Assembly (NCBI RefSeq): GCF_000230995.2
Contig: NC_019973.1
Span: 4,974,001 to 5,038,000, forward strand
Origin: Mesorhizobium australicum WSM2073
GTDB lineage: Bacteria; Pseudomonadota; Alphaproteobacteria; Rhizobiales; Rhizobiaceae
DNA: 64,000 bases
Reading direction: 5' to 3'
The first letter of the stretch is position 1. Every line of letters begins with the position of its first letter. This document shows, one piece after another, positions 34,385 through 43,589 of this stretch. Below the pieces are notes generated by a model. That model was not told the origin of the DNA and made no database searches. It saw nothing but the letters and a program-made list of their open reading frames with translations. Made by a program: the position numbers and the translations under genes.

Positions 34385-35827
34385 ATGGGCGCCGGAGCCT
34401 TGACCAGGGATGTTGAGCCAACGAATGCGGAGCGTCAGCGATGGCTGACCCTGGCGGAAAAAGCGTTGGCTGGCGCCTCCTTCGAGAAAAAGCTGGTCTC
34501 GCATACCGACGACAACATCCGCGTCGAGCCGCTCTATGAACGCGCGACCGGAACGGAACCGATCGTGCGCGCCAATCCTCAATCGCCGTGGATCGTCAGC
34601 CAGCGCGTCGACGACCCCGATGTCGAACGCGCCAAGAGGCAGGTCCTGGAAGATGTCGCCCAGGGCGCGACGGGATTGTCGCTCGTCTTCGAGGGCGCCC
34701 CGAACGCGTTTGGCTACGGCCTGCCGAGGACGGCGCAGGCGCTCGAGACGGTGCTGGAGGGCGTGCCCCTCAACCGGGTCCAGATCCGTATCGACACCCA
34801 CCCCTGGAGCCGCCCCATGGCCGACTGGCTGGTGGCGTTCCTGAGCAAGCGCCGCTCCGATCCGGCAAAGCTCAACCTGTCTTTCGGCATCGATCCGGCT
34901 GCTATCCTCGCCGGCACCGGCCGGCTGCGCATGTCGATCGAGGCGCTGCAGGAATCCATGCCGCAATCGCTGGCGCATTTCTTCTCGATGGGCGTTCCGG
35001 GTGTGCTTCTGGAGGCGGACGGTCGCGTCTTCCACAATGCCGGCGCCACGGAAGCGCAGGAACTCGGCATCATGCTGGCCTCGGCGGTCTCGTATCTGCG
35101 AATGTTCGAGAAGGCGCGGCAGCCGCTCGTCTATGCCGCGCCTCATATCGGCTTCGCGCTCAGCGTCGACCAGGACCAGTTCCTGTCGATGGCCAAGGTG
35201 CGAGCCCTGCGCAGGCTGTGGGCACGGGTGCAGGAGGCCTGCTCGATCCCCAATTCCACGGCCAACATCCATGCCGAGACATCATTTCGCATGATGACGG
35301 CATTGGATTCCGAAACCAACATCCTGCGCACGACGATCGGCTGCTTCGCCGCGGCGGCGGGAGGCGCCGATTCGATCTCAATCCTGCCGCATACGATCGC
35401 GCACGGCCTGCCGGCGGCCTTTGCCCGCCGCGTCGCGCGCAACGCGCAGCTGATCATGGCCAATGAAAGCCATGTCGATCATGTCGCCGATCCCGCCCAT
35501 GGCTCCGGCGCCGTCGAAGCGCTCACCTCAGACCTTTGCGAAGCCGCGTGGGCGGAATTACAGGCCATCGAGGCTGAGGGTGGCGTGCTGTCCAGCCTTC
35601 GGGACGGACATATCCAGCAGCGCGTCCGCAACGCCGCCGCCCATCGCGCCATAGCCTTCAAGTCAGACGAGCGGGCCATTGTCGGCGCCACGCTTTATCC
35701 GTTGAAAAGCGAGCGCCCGGTCGAGACGCTGGACGCAGAGAAGCGACCTGCCTTCACCGAGGGCGTCGTCCTGTGCGAAGCGTTGTCTCCGGTCCGCATC
35801 GATCAATCCATCGGGGCCGCTTCTTGA
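34385..35827 (+). CDS. mutA: methylmalonyl-CoA mutase small (beta) subunit
   Basis: A 480-residue protein of the MCM TIM-barrel type. Recognisable parts are [60 protein letters not shown], and [40 protein letters not shown]. Small subunits such as that of Propionibacterium (about 640 residues) also carry a degenerate cobalamin-binding domain; this one stops after the barrel and lacks it. It pairs with the large subunit, whose start codon overlaps its stop. Together they interconvert methylmalonyl-CoA and succinyl-CoA. Confidence 0.87.
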   Translation: MGAGALTRDVEPTNAERQRWLTLAEKALAGASFEKKLVSHTDDNIRVEPLYERATGTEPIVRANPQSPWIVSQRVDDPDVERAKRQVLEDVAQGATGLSLVFEGAPNAFGYGLPRTAQALETVLEGVPLNRVQIRIDTHPWSRPMADWLVAFLSKRRSDPAKLNLSFGIDPAAILAGTGRLRMSIEALQESMPQSLAHFFSMGVPGVLLEADGRVFHNAGATEAQELGIMLASAVSYLRMFEKARQPLVYAAPHIGFALSVDQDQFLSMAKVRALRRLWARVQEACSIPNSTANIHAETSFRMMTALDSETNILRTTIGCFAAAAGGADSISILPHTIAHGLPAAFARRVARNAQLIMANESHVDHVADPAHGSGAVEALTSDLCEAAWAELQAIEAEGGVLSSLRDGHIQQRVRNAAAHRAIAFKSDERAIVGATLYPLKSERPVETLDAEKRPAFTEGVVLCEALSPVRIDQSIGAAS

Positions 35828-37944
35828 TTCCGGATTTCAGTCAGATCGGCTGGGTGCCGCCGCGCCGCGCGCCTGTCGAGGTCAAGGGACAGCGAACAAC
35901 GCCGGAAGGCCTTGTCGTCAAGCAGCTGTACAGTCAGGGCGACCTCAAGGGATTGTCGCATCTCGACACCTATCCGGGCCTGCCGCCCTTCGTGCGCGGC
36001 CCCTACCCGACCATGTATGTCCAGCAACCCTGGACCATCCGGCAATATGCCGGTTTTTCGACCGCCGAAGAATCCAACGCCTTCTACCGGCGCAACCTTG
36101 CCGCCGGCCAGAAAGGCCTTTCGGTTGCCTTCGATCTCGCCACGCACCGCGGCTATGATTCGGACCATCCGCGCGTCGCCGGCGATGTCGGCATGGCGGG
36201 TGTGGCTATCGATTCCATCCTCGACATGCGGCAATTGTTCGACGGCATTCCGCTCGGCGAGATGACCGTGTCGATGACGATGAACGGCGCGGTGCTGCCG
36301 ATCATGGCGCTCTACATCGTGGCGGCGGAAGAGCAAGGCGTCGCGCAGAAGGATTTGGCCGGAACCATTCAGAACGACATTCTGAAGGAGTTCATGGTCC
36401 GCAACACCTATATCTATCCGCCGAAGCCCTCGATGCGGATCGTTTCGGACATCTTCTCCTACACCTCGAAGAACATGCCGAAGTTCAACTCGATATCGAT
36501 CTCCGGCTATCACATGCAGGAGGCCGGCGCGACCGCCGACCTGGAGCTCGCCTATACGATCGCCGACGGGATTGAATATGCCCGCGCCGGCGTCGCGGCG
36601 GGGCTCGACATCGACCGTTTCGCGCCGCGCCTGTCGTTCTTCTGGGCGATCGGCATGAATTTCTTCATGGAAGTTGCCAAGCTCAGGGCCGCACGCCTGT
36701 TGTGGGCGACGCTGATGAAAAAGAACTTCGCGCCAAAGGACGAGCGGTCGCTGTCCCTGCGCACCCATTGCCAGACCTCCGGCTGGTCGCTGACGGCACA
36801 GGATCCCTACAACAACATCATCCGCACCATGATCGAGGCGATGGCCGCGACCCAGGGGCATACCCAGTCGCTGCACACCAACTCCTTCGACGAAGCAATG
36901 GCGCTGCCGACCGACCATTCGGCGCGCATCGCCCGCAACACGCAACTCGTCCTGCAGAAGGAATCCGGCACCACGCGCATTATCGATCCGTGGGGTGGTT
37001 CGGCCTATCTCGAACGGCTGACACACGATCTGGCGGCGCGTGCGCTCGCCCATATCGAGGAGGTCGAGGCTCTCGGCGGCATGGCGGCTGCGATCGAAAA
37101 GGGCATACCCAAGCTGCGCATCGAGGAAGCCGCGGCCCGCACGCAGGCGCGCATCGATTCCGGCGAGCAGATGCTGGTCGGCGTCAATGCGCATCGCCCC
37201 GGAGCCGATATCGAGGTCGACGTGCTGAAGATAGACAATGCCGAGGTCAGGGCCCGGCAACTCTCGAAGCTGCAACGGCTGAAGGGCACGCGTGACGTCG
37301 CCGCCGTCGAAAGCGCGCTCGATGCGCTGACCCGTGCCGCACAGAGCGAGGACAACCTCCTGGAGTTCGCCATCCGCGCCGCGCGCGCCAATGCCACTGT
37401 CGGCGAAATCTCGTTCGCCCTGGAAAGAGCTTATGGCCGCCATGTGGCCACGGTGCAGACCATTTCCGGTGTCTACCGCAAGGCGCTTGGCGACAGTCCG
37501 GTGATCGACCGCCTGCAGGACAAGCTCGGTGCCTTCGAAAAGAAAAACGGCGGCAAGCCGCGCATCCTCGTGGCCAAGATGGGACAGGACGGCCACGACC
37601 GCGGGCAGAAAGTGATCGCCACGGCCTTCGCCGATCTCGGCTTCGACGTTACCGTCGGCGCCATGTTCCAAACGCCGGAAGAGATCGCGAAACTGGCTGT
37701 CCAGAATGACGTCCACATCATCGGCGCCTCATCGCTGGCAGCGGGTCACCTGACGCTGATCCCAGAATTGCGCGACACGCTGAAGAAGCTCGGCCGCGGC
37801 GACATGCTGATCGTGGCCGGCGGCGTCATCCCGCCGCAGGACTATGATGCGGTGCTGCAAGCCGGCGCGGCGGAAATCTTCCCGCCGGGCACGGTCATTC
37901 CGGAAGCGGCGGAGCGGCTGCTGGATCGGCTGCTATCCTCGTGA
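35824..37944 (+). CDS. mutB: methylmalonyl-CoA mutase large (alpha) subunit, B12-dependent
   Basis: A 706-residue catalytic subunit. TTG at 35824 is the likely start: it overlaps the mutA stop (TTGA) and gives the normal N-terminus ([12 protein letters not shown]). The barrel has [32 protein letters not shown] and the conserved [18 protein letters not shown]. The C-terminal cobalamin domain has the lower axial ligand His591 in [10 protein letters not shown] and [12 protein letters not shown]. It isomerises (R)-methylmalonyl-CoA to succinyl-CoA in propionate, odd-chain and branched-chain degradation. In some rhizobia the mutant phenotype concerns polyhydroxybutyrate use (bhbA). Confidence 0.94.
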   Translation: MIPDFSQIGWVPPRRAPVEVKGQRTTPEGLVVKQLYSQGDLKGLSHLDTYPGLPPFVRGPYPTMYVQQPWTIRQYAGFSTAEESNAFYRRNLAAGQKGLSVAFDLATHRGYDSDHPRVAGDVGMAGVAIDSILDMRQLFDGIPLGEMTVSMTMNGAVLPIMALYIVAAEEQGVAQKDLAGTIQNDILKEFMVRNTYIYPPKPSMRIVSDIFSYTSKNMPKFNSISISGYHMQEAGATADLELAYTIADGIEYARAGVAAGLDIDRFAPRLSFFWAIGMNFFMEVAKLRAARLLWATLMKKNFAPKDERSLSLRTHCQTSGWSLTAQDPYNNIIRTMIEAMAATQGHTQSLHTNSFDEAMALPTDHSARIARNTQLVLQKESGTTRIIDPWGGSAYLERLTHDLAARALAHIEEVEALGGMAAAIEKGIPKLRIEEAAARTQARIDSGEQMLVGVNAHRPGADIEVDVLKIDNAEVRARQLSKLQRLKGTRDVAAVESALDALTRAAQSEDNLLEFAIRAARANATVGEISFALERAYGRHVATVQTISGVYRKALGDSPVIDRLQDKLGAFEKKNGGKPRILVAKMGQDGHDRGQKVIATAFADLGFDVTVGAMFQTPEEIAKLAVQNDVHIIGASSLAAGHLTLIPELRDTLKKLGRGDMLIVAGGVIPPQDYDAVLQAGAAEIFPPGTVIPEAAERLLDRLLSS

Positions 37945-37951
37945 CGAATCT

Positions 37952-38007
37952 GTTATAATATCTGTTGCAACACCCGGCGCACCGCGTTATAATTAGCGTT
38001 GCAACAG
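37952..38007 (+). promoter_or_regulatory. toxin-antitoxin promoter with duplicated operator
   Basis: A 34-bp spaced direct repeat. Copy 1 has GTTATAAT (37952-37959) then TGTTGCAACA (37963-37972, a perfect palindrome). Copy 2 has GTTATAAT (37986-37993) then CGTTGCAACA (37997-38006). TTGCAA (37965-37970), 17 bases, TATAAT (37988-37993) is a near-consensus housekeeping promoter, so the first palindrome covers the -35 box and the second the start point. This is the expected autoregulatory arrangement of an AbrB-type antitoxin. Confidence 0.75.
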
Positions 38008-38018
38008 GATGTTTCATC

Positions 38019-38249
38019 ATGAACACCACAATTCGCAAGATCGGTAATTCGGACGGCGTGATTCTGCCGAAAGAGCTTCTCGATCGATTGAATCTCAAGA
38101 CAGGCGACAACGTGGTCGTCGTCCAGGAAGGTCAAGAGCTTCGCTTGCGCCGATTGGAAGATTCTGCCGAAGAATTCGAGCGCAAGATGAAGGTAGCGCG
38201 CGAGCGGATGAGGAAATACGAGGTTGCCTACCGCGCGCTCGCAAAATGA
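38019..38249 (+). CDS. AbrB/MazE-family antitoxin
   Basis: A 76-residue protein starting at MNTTIRKIGNSDGVILPKEL. The swapped-hairpin AbrB fold is clear (KIGNSDGVILPKELLDRLNLKTGDNVVVVQEGQELRLRRL). A charged helical tail (EFERKMKVARERMRKYEVAYRAL) probably binds and neutralises the toxin. It overlaps the doc gene by 4 bp (ATGA), the usual toxin-antitoxin coupling, and lies behind a promoter with a duplicated palindrome that it probably represses. Confidence 0.9.
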   Translation: MNTTIRKIGNSDGVILPKELLDRLNLKTGDNVVVVQEGQELRLRRLEDSAEEFERKMKVARERMRKYEVAYRALAK

Positions 38250-38632
38250 CGGCACATCATTCGCGAGAGTTCGTGGAGGCGATGCATGCCGAGCAGTTGC
38301 GTCTTCACGGCGGCGCGTCGGGCATCCGCGATGAAGGCCTGTTGGAATCGGCGCTCGCACGTCCGCAACAGAAAGAAGCATACGGCGAGCCGGATCTGAG
38401 CGAACTCGCTGCCGCCTATCTCTTCGGCATCGCAAAGAACCATCCGTTCGTCGATGGGAACAAGCGCACGGCTTTCGCTGCGGCCGACTTGTTTCTCTAT
38501 TTCAACGGATTAAGCATCGAAGCCGAACAGGAGGAGGTCATCCAACTGGTGATGATGGTCGCTGCCAGCGAGATAGACGAAGCGGGTGCGGCCGCATTCT
38601 TCCGCGACCATGTGGTCAAGCTTGAAGACTAA
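38246..38632 (+). CDS. doc: Doc-family toxin (Fic/Doc fold)
   Basis: A 128-residue Doc protein with the Fic motif HPFVDGNKRTAF (His66, Asp70, Asn72, Lys73, Arg74), as in phage P1 Doc. P1 Doc phosphorylates EF-Tu and stops translation. The partner here is an AbrB/MazE-type antitoxin instead of the Phd antitoxin of P1. Its last 4 bases overlap the convergent greA-like gene. All key residues are intact, so the toxin is probably active. Confidence 0.9.
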   Translation: MTAHHSREFVEAMHAEQLRLHGGASGIRDEGLLESALARPQQKEAYGEPDLSELAAAYLFGIAKNHPFVDGNKRTAFAAADLFLYFNGLSIEAEQEEVIQLVMMVAASEIDEAGAAAFFRDHVVKLED

Positions 38633-39102
38633 CTCTCCGAGAGCTTGACGATCTCCCACTCCTTGCCGTTGACGCTGGCCACGTCGCCAACCTTCTTGCC
38701 GAACAGCGCGACCGCCATAGGCGAGACGTGCGAGATGCTGCCCTTGGCCGGATCGGCTTCATCCTCGCCGACAATCTTCCAGTGCACCTTCCTGCCGTCG
38801 TCACTTTGCAGCGTGACACCCATGCCGAAGCGGACGACATCGCTGCCGGGCTCCGGCACGGAAAGCTCGGCACTCTCGCGTCGCGCGGTCCAGTAGCGCA
38901 GATCGCGCGACACGACCGCGATGCGCTCGCGGTCGGCTTTCCGCTCCGCTTTCGCCATGATATCGCGCAGATCGGCCAGATTGTCGTCGATCTGCGCCAG
39001 GCCGCGCTCCGTCACCAGGTTCCGGTGCGTGCTGATCGGCCGCTCGCCAACACCGGCGATCGCGTTTTCGCTGTCTTCTTCGCGGGTAAAAGCTCTGCTC
39101 AT
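38629..39102 (-). CDS. GreA/GreB-family transcription elongation factor
   Basis: A 157-residue protein. The N-terminal coiled coil (LAQIDDNLADLRDIMAKAERKADRERIAVVSRDLRYWTARRESAEL) is followed by the FKBP-like C-terminal domain (FGMGVTLQSDDGRKVHWKIVGEDEADPAKGSISHVSPMAVALFGKKVGD). These proteins enter the RNA polymerase secondary channel and stimulate transcript cleavage in stalled complexes. The basic/acidic tip differs from E. coli GreA and this is probably a second Gre-type paralogue. The C-terminal motif VGDVASVNGKEWEIVKL is intact. Confidence 0.85.
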   Translation of the reverse strand: MSRAFTREEDSENAIAGVGERPISTHRNLVTERGLAQIDDNLADLRDIMAKAERKADRERIAVVSRDLRYWTARRESAELSVPEPGSDVVRFGMGVTLQSDDGRKVHWKIVGEDEADPAKGSISHVSPMAVALFGKKVGDVASVNGKEWEIVKLSES

Positions 39103-39219
39103 CCCCTGAACTTAGGCGCCGAGTGGCCGCCCGACAAGTCATTGCCGCCGAGAAGAGGCGCGTTGAACGTCTGGCATGATTCCTGCGGTGTCGGGGCGGA
39201 ACACTGGGATTCTGTGCCG

Positions 39220-40596
39220 ATGTTGAACAGACGAACCCTGCTGACGCAGACCACCTGCTTTGCCGTCATGGGCCTCGCGCTCGGCAAGGCGGCGGCCGCC
39301 AGCCTGACCGGCATCGAGAAAGCCTCGATGCGCGGCTCGATCAACGCCACCGAACTTGGCGTCCAGCCCGGTACGTTTGACGACCAGAGCAAGGCCTTCG
39401 CCAAGCTGCTGCGCGACGCGAATGGCCGTGACATGCCGGTCTTCCTGCCGCCCGGCACCTATGTGGTGTCCAATCTCTCGCTGCCTGGTCGCGTGCGTCT
39501 TTCCGGCGTGCCGGGCGCGACGCGGATCGTCTATGGCGGCGACGGCCATTTGTTCATGGCCGAACACGCCGACCATATCGAACTCAGCGGACTGGTTTTC
39601 GACGGCGCGAACCGCTCGATGGGCGACTACGCGCAAGGACTGCTCGATCTGCGCCGGGTGGCGCATCTGGTGGTGGACAACTGCCAGATCACAGGCAGCG
39701 GCAAGAATGGGCTGGCGCTGGAACATGCGACGGGCCGGATCGAACGTTCGGACATATCCGGGGCGGCGGACGCCGGCATCTATTCGGTGGAGGCGGCAGG
39801 GCTGGCGATATCAGGCAACACCGTCTCCGATTGCGCCAATGGCGGCATCCTGGTGCATCGCTGGCAAGCTGCGGAAGACAGCACCATGGTCACCGGCAAC
39901 CGCGTCGAACGCATTGGCGCGCGCAGCGGCGGTACAGGCCAGAACGGCAACGGCATCAATGCCTTCCGCGCCGGCAATGTCGTCATCTCGGGCAATGTGG
40001 TCTCCGACTGCGCCTTCTCGGCGATCCGGGCCAACAGTTCCAGCAATTTGCAGATATCGGGCAACACCTGCTCGCGCTCGGGCGAGACCGCGGTCTATTC
40101 CGAGTTCTCGTTCGAAGGCGCCGTCATTTCCAACAACATCGTCGACGGCGCGGCCAACGGCATCTCGATCGTCAACTTCAACGAAGGCGGCCGCATGGGT
40201 ATCTGCTCCGGCAACATCGTGCGCAATCTGTCGACATCAGGCCCCTATACCGCGGATCCACCCGGCTTCGGCGTTGGGATCGCCGTCGAGGCCGACACCG
40301 TCGCTTCCAACAACGTCATCGAGAACGCGCCGCTCTACGGCATGTCGATCGGCTGGGGGCCGTATCTGCGCAACGTCGTGGCCACCGGCAACATCATTCG
40401 CAAGGCAGGCACCGGCATCGTCGTCAGTGTGGTCGAAGGTGCCGGCACGGCCGTCATCTCCGACAACGTCATCGATGGCGCGTCGAACGGAGCGGTTGTC
40501 GGCCAGCGCTGGGCCGAGCCGGTGACATCAGACCTCACCCAGACCAGCAGCAGCGGCTATGCGCACTTAACCGTCGAGCGCAACCGCGTCAGCTGA
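39220..40596 (+). CDS. Tat-exported parallel beta-helix protein (TIGR03808 family)
   Basis: A 458-residue protein starting at MLNRRTLLTQTTCFAVMGLA, a twin-arginine signal. The mature part is a right-handed parallel beta-helix: repeated turns such as NTVSDCANGGILVHRW, NVVISGNVVSDCAFSAIRAN, NISGNTCSRSGETAVYSE and VIENAPLYGMSIGWG recur about every 22-25 residues. This is the TIGR03808 'Tat-translocated uncharacterised repeat' family of Rhizobiales. Beta-helices often bind or cleave polysaccharide; no catalytic residues can be assigned. Upstream frame to 38728 is antisense to greA-like and is not part of it. Confidence 0.83.
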   Translation: MLNRRTLLTQTTCFAVMGLALGKAAAASLTGIEKASMRGSINATELGVQPGTFDDQSKAFAKLLRDANGRDMPVFLPPGTYVVSNLSLPGRVRLSGVPGATRIVYGGDGHLFMAEHADHIELSGLVFDGANRSMGDYAQGLLDLRRVAHLVVDNCQITGSGKNGLALEHATGRIERSDISGAADAGIYSVEAAGLAISGNTVSDCANGGILVHRWQAAEDSTMVTGNRVERIGARSGGTGQNGNGINAFRAGNVVISGNVVSDCAFSAIRANSSSNLQISGNTCSRSGETAVYSEFSFEGAVISNNIVDGAANGISIVNFNEGGRMGICSGNIVRNLSTSGPYTADPPGFGVGIAVEADTVASNNVIENAPLYGMSIGWGPYLRNVVATGNIIRKAGTGIVVSVVEGAGTAVISDNVIDGASNGAVVGQRWAEPVTSDLTQTSSSGYAHLTVERNRVS

Positions 40597-40605
40597 TTAC
40601 CGCCT

Positions 40606-41610
40606 TCAATTCAGGGCCGGCGTCGGCCTCAGCGCCCCGACCTTGGCGCCAATCCGGCTTTCGATAGGCGCATTCGCCAGTTCGAGCAGCTTCGCCGCCA
40701 AGGCCTCGTCCGCCCGCAGCAGCCTGGCGAGGACCGCGGCGGCGATTGCATCGCCGGCGCGCCCGGCACCGTCATCGCATTTGACCGCGATGCCGAGGCC
40801 GAGTTCCGGAATTGCGGCACAATGGACGCCCTCGGCCCCGCCTTTCGCAAAAATTCGCCTCGGAGCGGCTTCCATCAGCAACAGGTCCGCGCGGCCGGTG
40901 CCGGCCACGAAGAACGGCTCCGCCATGCAGGCCGAAAGCAGCCGCTTCGCGGCCTTCGCCCGCTCCGGGCCAAAGCCTTGGGCCGTGGCCATGCGAGCAA
41001 AGCCGAGCGCGAAACTCCTGAGCGGCACCGCATAGGTCGGAATCGAGCAGCCGTCGACCGCGCGTTCGTCGGGGCCGTGGACAGCGCCGGTGACTGCCTG
41101 CATGGCGTCGCGCACCATTTCCTGCAGGGCGTGATCCGGTCTGACATAGCCGCGATGCGCGATGCCCAAATGAACGCAGGTACAGAGGAAACCGGAGTGC
41201 TTGCCGGAACAATTGTTATGCAACGCATTCGGTGAGCCGCCGGCACGCGCGAGCGCAATCTCCGCGTCATGGTTCGAGGGCCAGTGGACCCCGCATTCGA
41301 GCGCCGACCCGTCCAGCCCGGCCCTGGCCAGCATGGACCGCGCCACTTCGACATGCGCCGGCTCGCCGGAGTGGGAGGCACAGGCCAGCGCCAGTTCGCG
41401 ATTGCCGAAGCCATAGGCATCCGCGGCACCCGTTTCGACAAGCGGCAGGGCCTGGATCGCCTTTACGGCGGAACGCGGAAAGACCGGCTTCGACGTATCG
41501 CCGATCTCCAGCACCGGCTTGCCGTCGGCATCGAAGACGGCGACGGCGCCGCGATGGGCGCTCTCGACAATGGCGCCGCGCAAAACTTCGATCAGAACCG
41601 GATTTGCCAT
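40606..41610 (-). CDS. Rhizobium etli-type (class 3) L-asparaginase
   Basis: A 334-residue enzyme of the R. etli asparaginase family, unrelated to the E. coli type. Conserved parts are FPRSAVKAIQALPLVETGAAD (Ser47, Lys50), ACASHSGEP (Ser80), and NNCSGKHSGFL (Cys134, Lys137), which in the R. etli enzyme form the serine nucleophile site and a nearby metal site. It hydrolyses asparagine to aspartate and ammonia. It is followed upstream by a thiolase gene on the same strand, 27 bp away, with no obvious metabolic link. Confidence 0.88.
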   Translation of the reverse strand: MANPVLIEVLRGAIVESAHRGAVAVFDADGKPVLEIGDTSKPVFPRSAVKAIQALPLVETGAADAYGFGNRELALACASHSGEPAHVEVARSMLARAGLDGSALECGVHWPSNHDAEIALARAGGSPNALHNNCSGKHSGFLCTCVHLGIAHRGYVRPDHALQEMVRDAMQAVTGAVHGPDERAVDGCSIPTYAVPLRSFALGFARMATAQGFGPERAKAAKRLLSACMAEPFFVAGTGRADLLLMEAAPRRIFAKGGAEGVHCAAIPELGLGIAVKCDDGAGRAGDAIAAAVLARLLRADEALAAKLLELANAPIESRIGAKVGALRPTPALN

Positions 41611-41637
41611 GCTACCTCCCGCGAATGCCGGGGCGGT

Positions 41638-42804
41638 TTACCTGATCCGGTCGAGAATGGAAACGTAGTTGGCGACCGCCGCACCGCCCATGTTGAAGAT
41701 GCCGCCGAGTTTCGCGCCCGGCACCTGGATGCCGCCGGCTTCGCCGACAAGCTGCATGGCGGTCAAGACATGCATGGATACGCCGGTGGCGCCGATCGGA
41801 TGGCCCTTGGCCTTCAGTCCGCCGGAGGGATTGACCGGCAGGCCGCCGTCTTTTGCCGTTGTGCCATCCAGCGCCAGTTTGGCGCCCTCACCCGGCTTGG
41901 CCAGTCCCATCGCTTCATACTCGATCAATTCGGCGATAGTGAAGCAGTCATGCGTTTCGACGAAGGAGAGATCGTCGAGCGTTACGCCGGCGTTCTTCAG
42001 CGCGCGGGTCCAGGCCTGTTCGCAGCCTTCGAAGGTCAGGATGTCGCGCTTCGACATCGGCAGGAAATCCTGCACATGCTCGTTGGCGCGGAAGGCGACC
42101 GCGCGGCGCATCTTCAGCGCCGTTGCCGTGTCGGCAAGGACAAGGGCAGCGGCGCCGTCGGAGACCAGCGAGCAGTCGGTGCGCTTCAAGGGTCCTGCGA
42201 CGAACGGGTTTTTCTCGCTCTCCTGCCGGCAGAAGTCATAGCCGAAATCCTTGCGCATCTGCGCATAGGGATTGTCGACGCCATTCTTGTGGTTCTTGGC
42301 AGCGATCATGGCGAGCGCATCCGACTGGTCGCCATAGCGCTGGAAATAGGCCTGCGCGATCTTGCCGAAGACGCCGGCGAAGCCGGCTGGCGTGTCGCCG
42401 TCCTCGGGCAGATAGGAAGCTTTCAGCAAATTCTTGCCGATTTCGGGCCCGGGCGTCGTCGTCATCTGCTCGGCGCCAACCACCAGCACGATGCGGGCGG
42501 CGTTTGCATCAATGGCGCGGATACCTTGCCTGACCGCCGCCGAACCGGTGGCGCAAGCGTTCTCGACGCGTGTCGCCGGCTTGAAGCGCAGCCGGTCGTC
42601 CGCCTGGAGAACCAGGCTTGCCGTGAAATCCTGCGCCGAAAAACCGGCATTGAAATGGCCGAGCACGATCTCGTCGACCTCGTCCGGGCCAATGCCGGCA
42701 TGGTCGAGCGCGTCCGTCGCGACCTTGACGATCAGGTTTTCGAGCGTCTCGCCCTCAAGCTTGCCGAAGCGCGAATGCGCCCAGCCAACGATGCATGCGG
42801 TCAT
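41638..42804 (-). CDS. thiolase-family acetyl-CoA acetyltransferase
   Basis: A 388-residue thiolase. I choose ATG 42804 (MTACIVGWAHSRFGKLEGET), which has GGAG eight bases upstream. The nucleophilic Cys lies in VENACATGSAAV, the active His in KGHPIGATGVSMH, and the final active-site segment in AKLGGIFNMGGAAVANYVS (GGI/GGA in place of the CxGGG of classical PhaA/FadA). It belongs to the SCP-x/acetyl-CoA acetyltransferase branch, which often cleaves or condenses branched or steroid-like acyl-CoAs. It is divergent from the betI operon and probably cotranscribed with the asparaginase gene. Confidence 0.83.
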   Translation of the reverse strand: MTACIVGWAHSRFGKLEGETLENLIVKVATDALDHAGIGPDEVDEIVLGHFNAGFSAQDFTASLVLQADDRLRFKPATRVENACATGSAAVRQGIRAIDANAARIVLVVGAEQMTTTPGPEIGKNLLKASYLPEDGDTPAGFAGVFGKIAQAYFQRYGDQSDALAMIAAKNHKNGVDNPYAQMRKDFGYDFCRQESEKNPFVAGPLKRTDCSLVSDGAAALVLADTATALKMRRAVAFRANEHVQDFLPMSKRDILTFEGCEQAWTRALKNAGVTLDDLSFVETHDCFTIAELIEYEAMGLAKPGEGAKLALDGTTAKDGGLPVNPSGGLKAKGHPIGATGVSMHVLTAMQLVGEAGGIQVPGAKLGGIFNMGGAAVANYVSILDRIR

Positions 42805-42941
42805 GGCGGTCTCCATCCTTGGCGCCAGCGCCCACGGCTCGTGACGCACTTCGCCTTTATTGTTCAAATATAAACATTCTCGCCCGGGCCGTGAAGGGCC
42901 GCAACGCAACAATCGCTTGGTACAGGTCGCGTCGAGGTCGA

Positions 42942-42972
42942 TTTTTTATTGATTGACGCGTCAATAAAAAAT
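42942..42972. promoter_or_regulatory. probable BetI operator
   Basis: An AT-rich inverted repeat centred on the perfect palindrome TTGACGCGTCAA (42953-42964), flanked by TTTTTTATTGA and TAAAAAATA. It lies 27 bp before the betI start, the usual place for BetI autoregulation, and resembles known BetI sites built on TTGA/TCAA half-sites. Choline relieves BetI repression in known systems. Confidence 0.65.
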
Positions 42973-42998
42973 AATCTCCCGCAAAAATCGGAAACGGC

Positions 42999-43589
42999 AT
43001 GCCAAAAGTCGGAATGGAGCCATTGCGCCGCAGGGCGCTCATCGACGCGACGATCTCGGCGATCGGCGAGCGTGGCTCGCTTGACGTGACCATGTCCGAG
43101 ATCGCCGGACGCGCCGGTGTGTCTTCGGCGCTCGCCCACCACTATTTCGGCGCCAAGGACGAGCTGCTGTTCGCGACGATGCGGCACATCCTGGCCGAAC
43201 TGACCATCGATATGCGCCGCGCCTTGCAGTGCGCCGGCACCGCGCGCGAGCGCGTCTCGGCCGTGGTCGCCGTCAACTTCTCCGATGTCCAGTTCCAGGC
43301 CGAAACCATTGCCGCCTGGCTCGCTTTCTATGTCGAGGCGCAGCAATCGTCTTCGCTGCGCCGGCTGCTCAGAATCTATGCCCGGCGGCTGCATTCCAAC
43401 CTGATGAGTGGATTGACCGGTATCCTGCCGAGGACCGAGGCCGACCGCGCCGCGGAAGCGACGGCGGCGATGATCGACGGGCTCTACATCAGGCGCGCGC
43501 TGAAGGATGGCGTGCCTGACGCCGCGACCGCGATCGCGCTGGTCGAAGATTATCTCGAAACCAAACTTGGCGGACGGCACAAGCAGTGA
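42999..43589 (+). CDS. betI: choline-responsive TetR repressor BetI
   Basis: A 196-residue TetR-family repressor. The HTH is in [44 protein letters not shown], and the BetI-type ligand domain includes [41 protein letters not shown] is the characteristic BetI N-terminus. It heads the bet operon and its stop overlaps the betC start (GTGA). In known systems BetI represses the operon until choline binds. A strong palindrome precedes it. Confidence 0.93.
   Translation: MPKVGMEPLRRRALIDATISAIGERGSLDVTMSEIAGRAGVSSALAHHYFGAKDELLFATMRHILAELTIDMRRALQCAGTARERVSAVVAVNFSDVQFQAETIAAWLAFYVEAQQSSSLRRLLRIYARRLHSNLMSGLTGILPRTEADRAAEATAAMIDGLYIRRALKDGVPDAATAIALVEDYLETKLGGRHKQ

Noticed and set aside
35803..37716. 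637-codon open frame on the minus strand across mutB
   Set aside because: It is antisense to a clearly coding, conserved large mutase subunit; long open antisense frames are expected in GC-rich DNA and it has no family features.
38728..39219. N-terminal extension of the beta-helix protein
   Set aside because: It runs antisense through the greA-like gene, and the twin-arginine signal starting at 39220 marks the real N-terminus.
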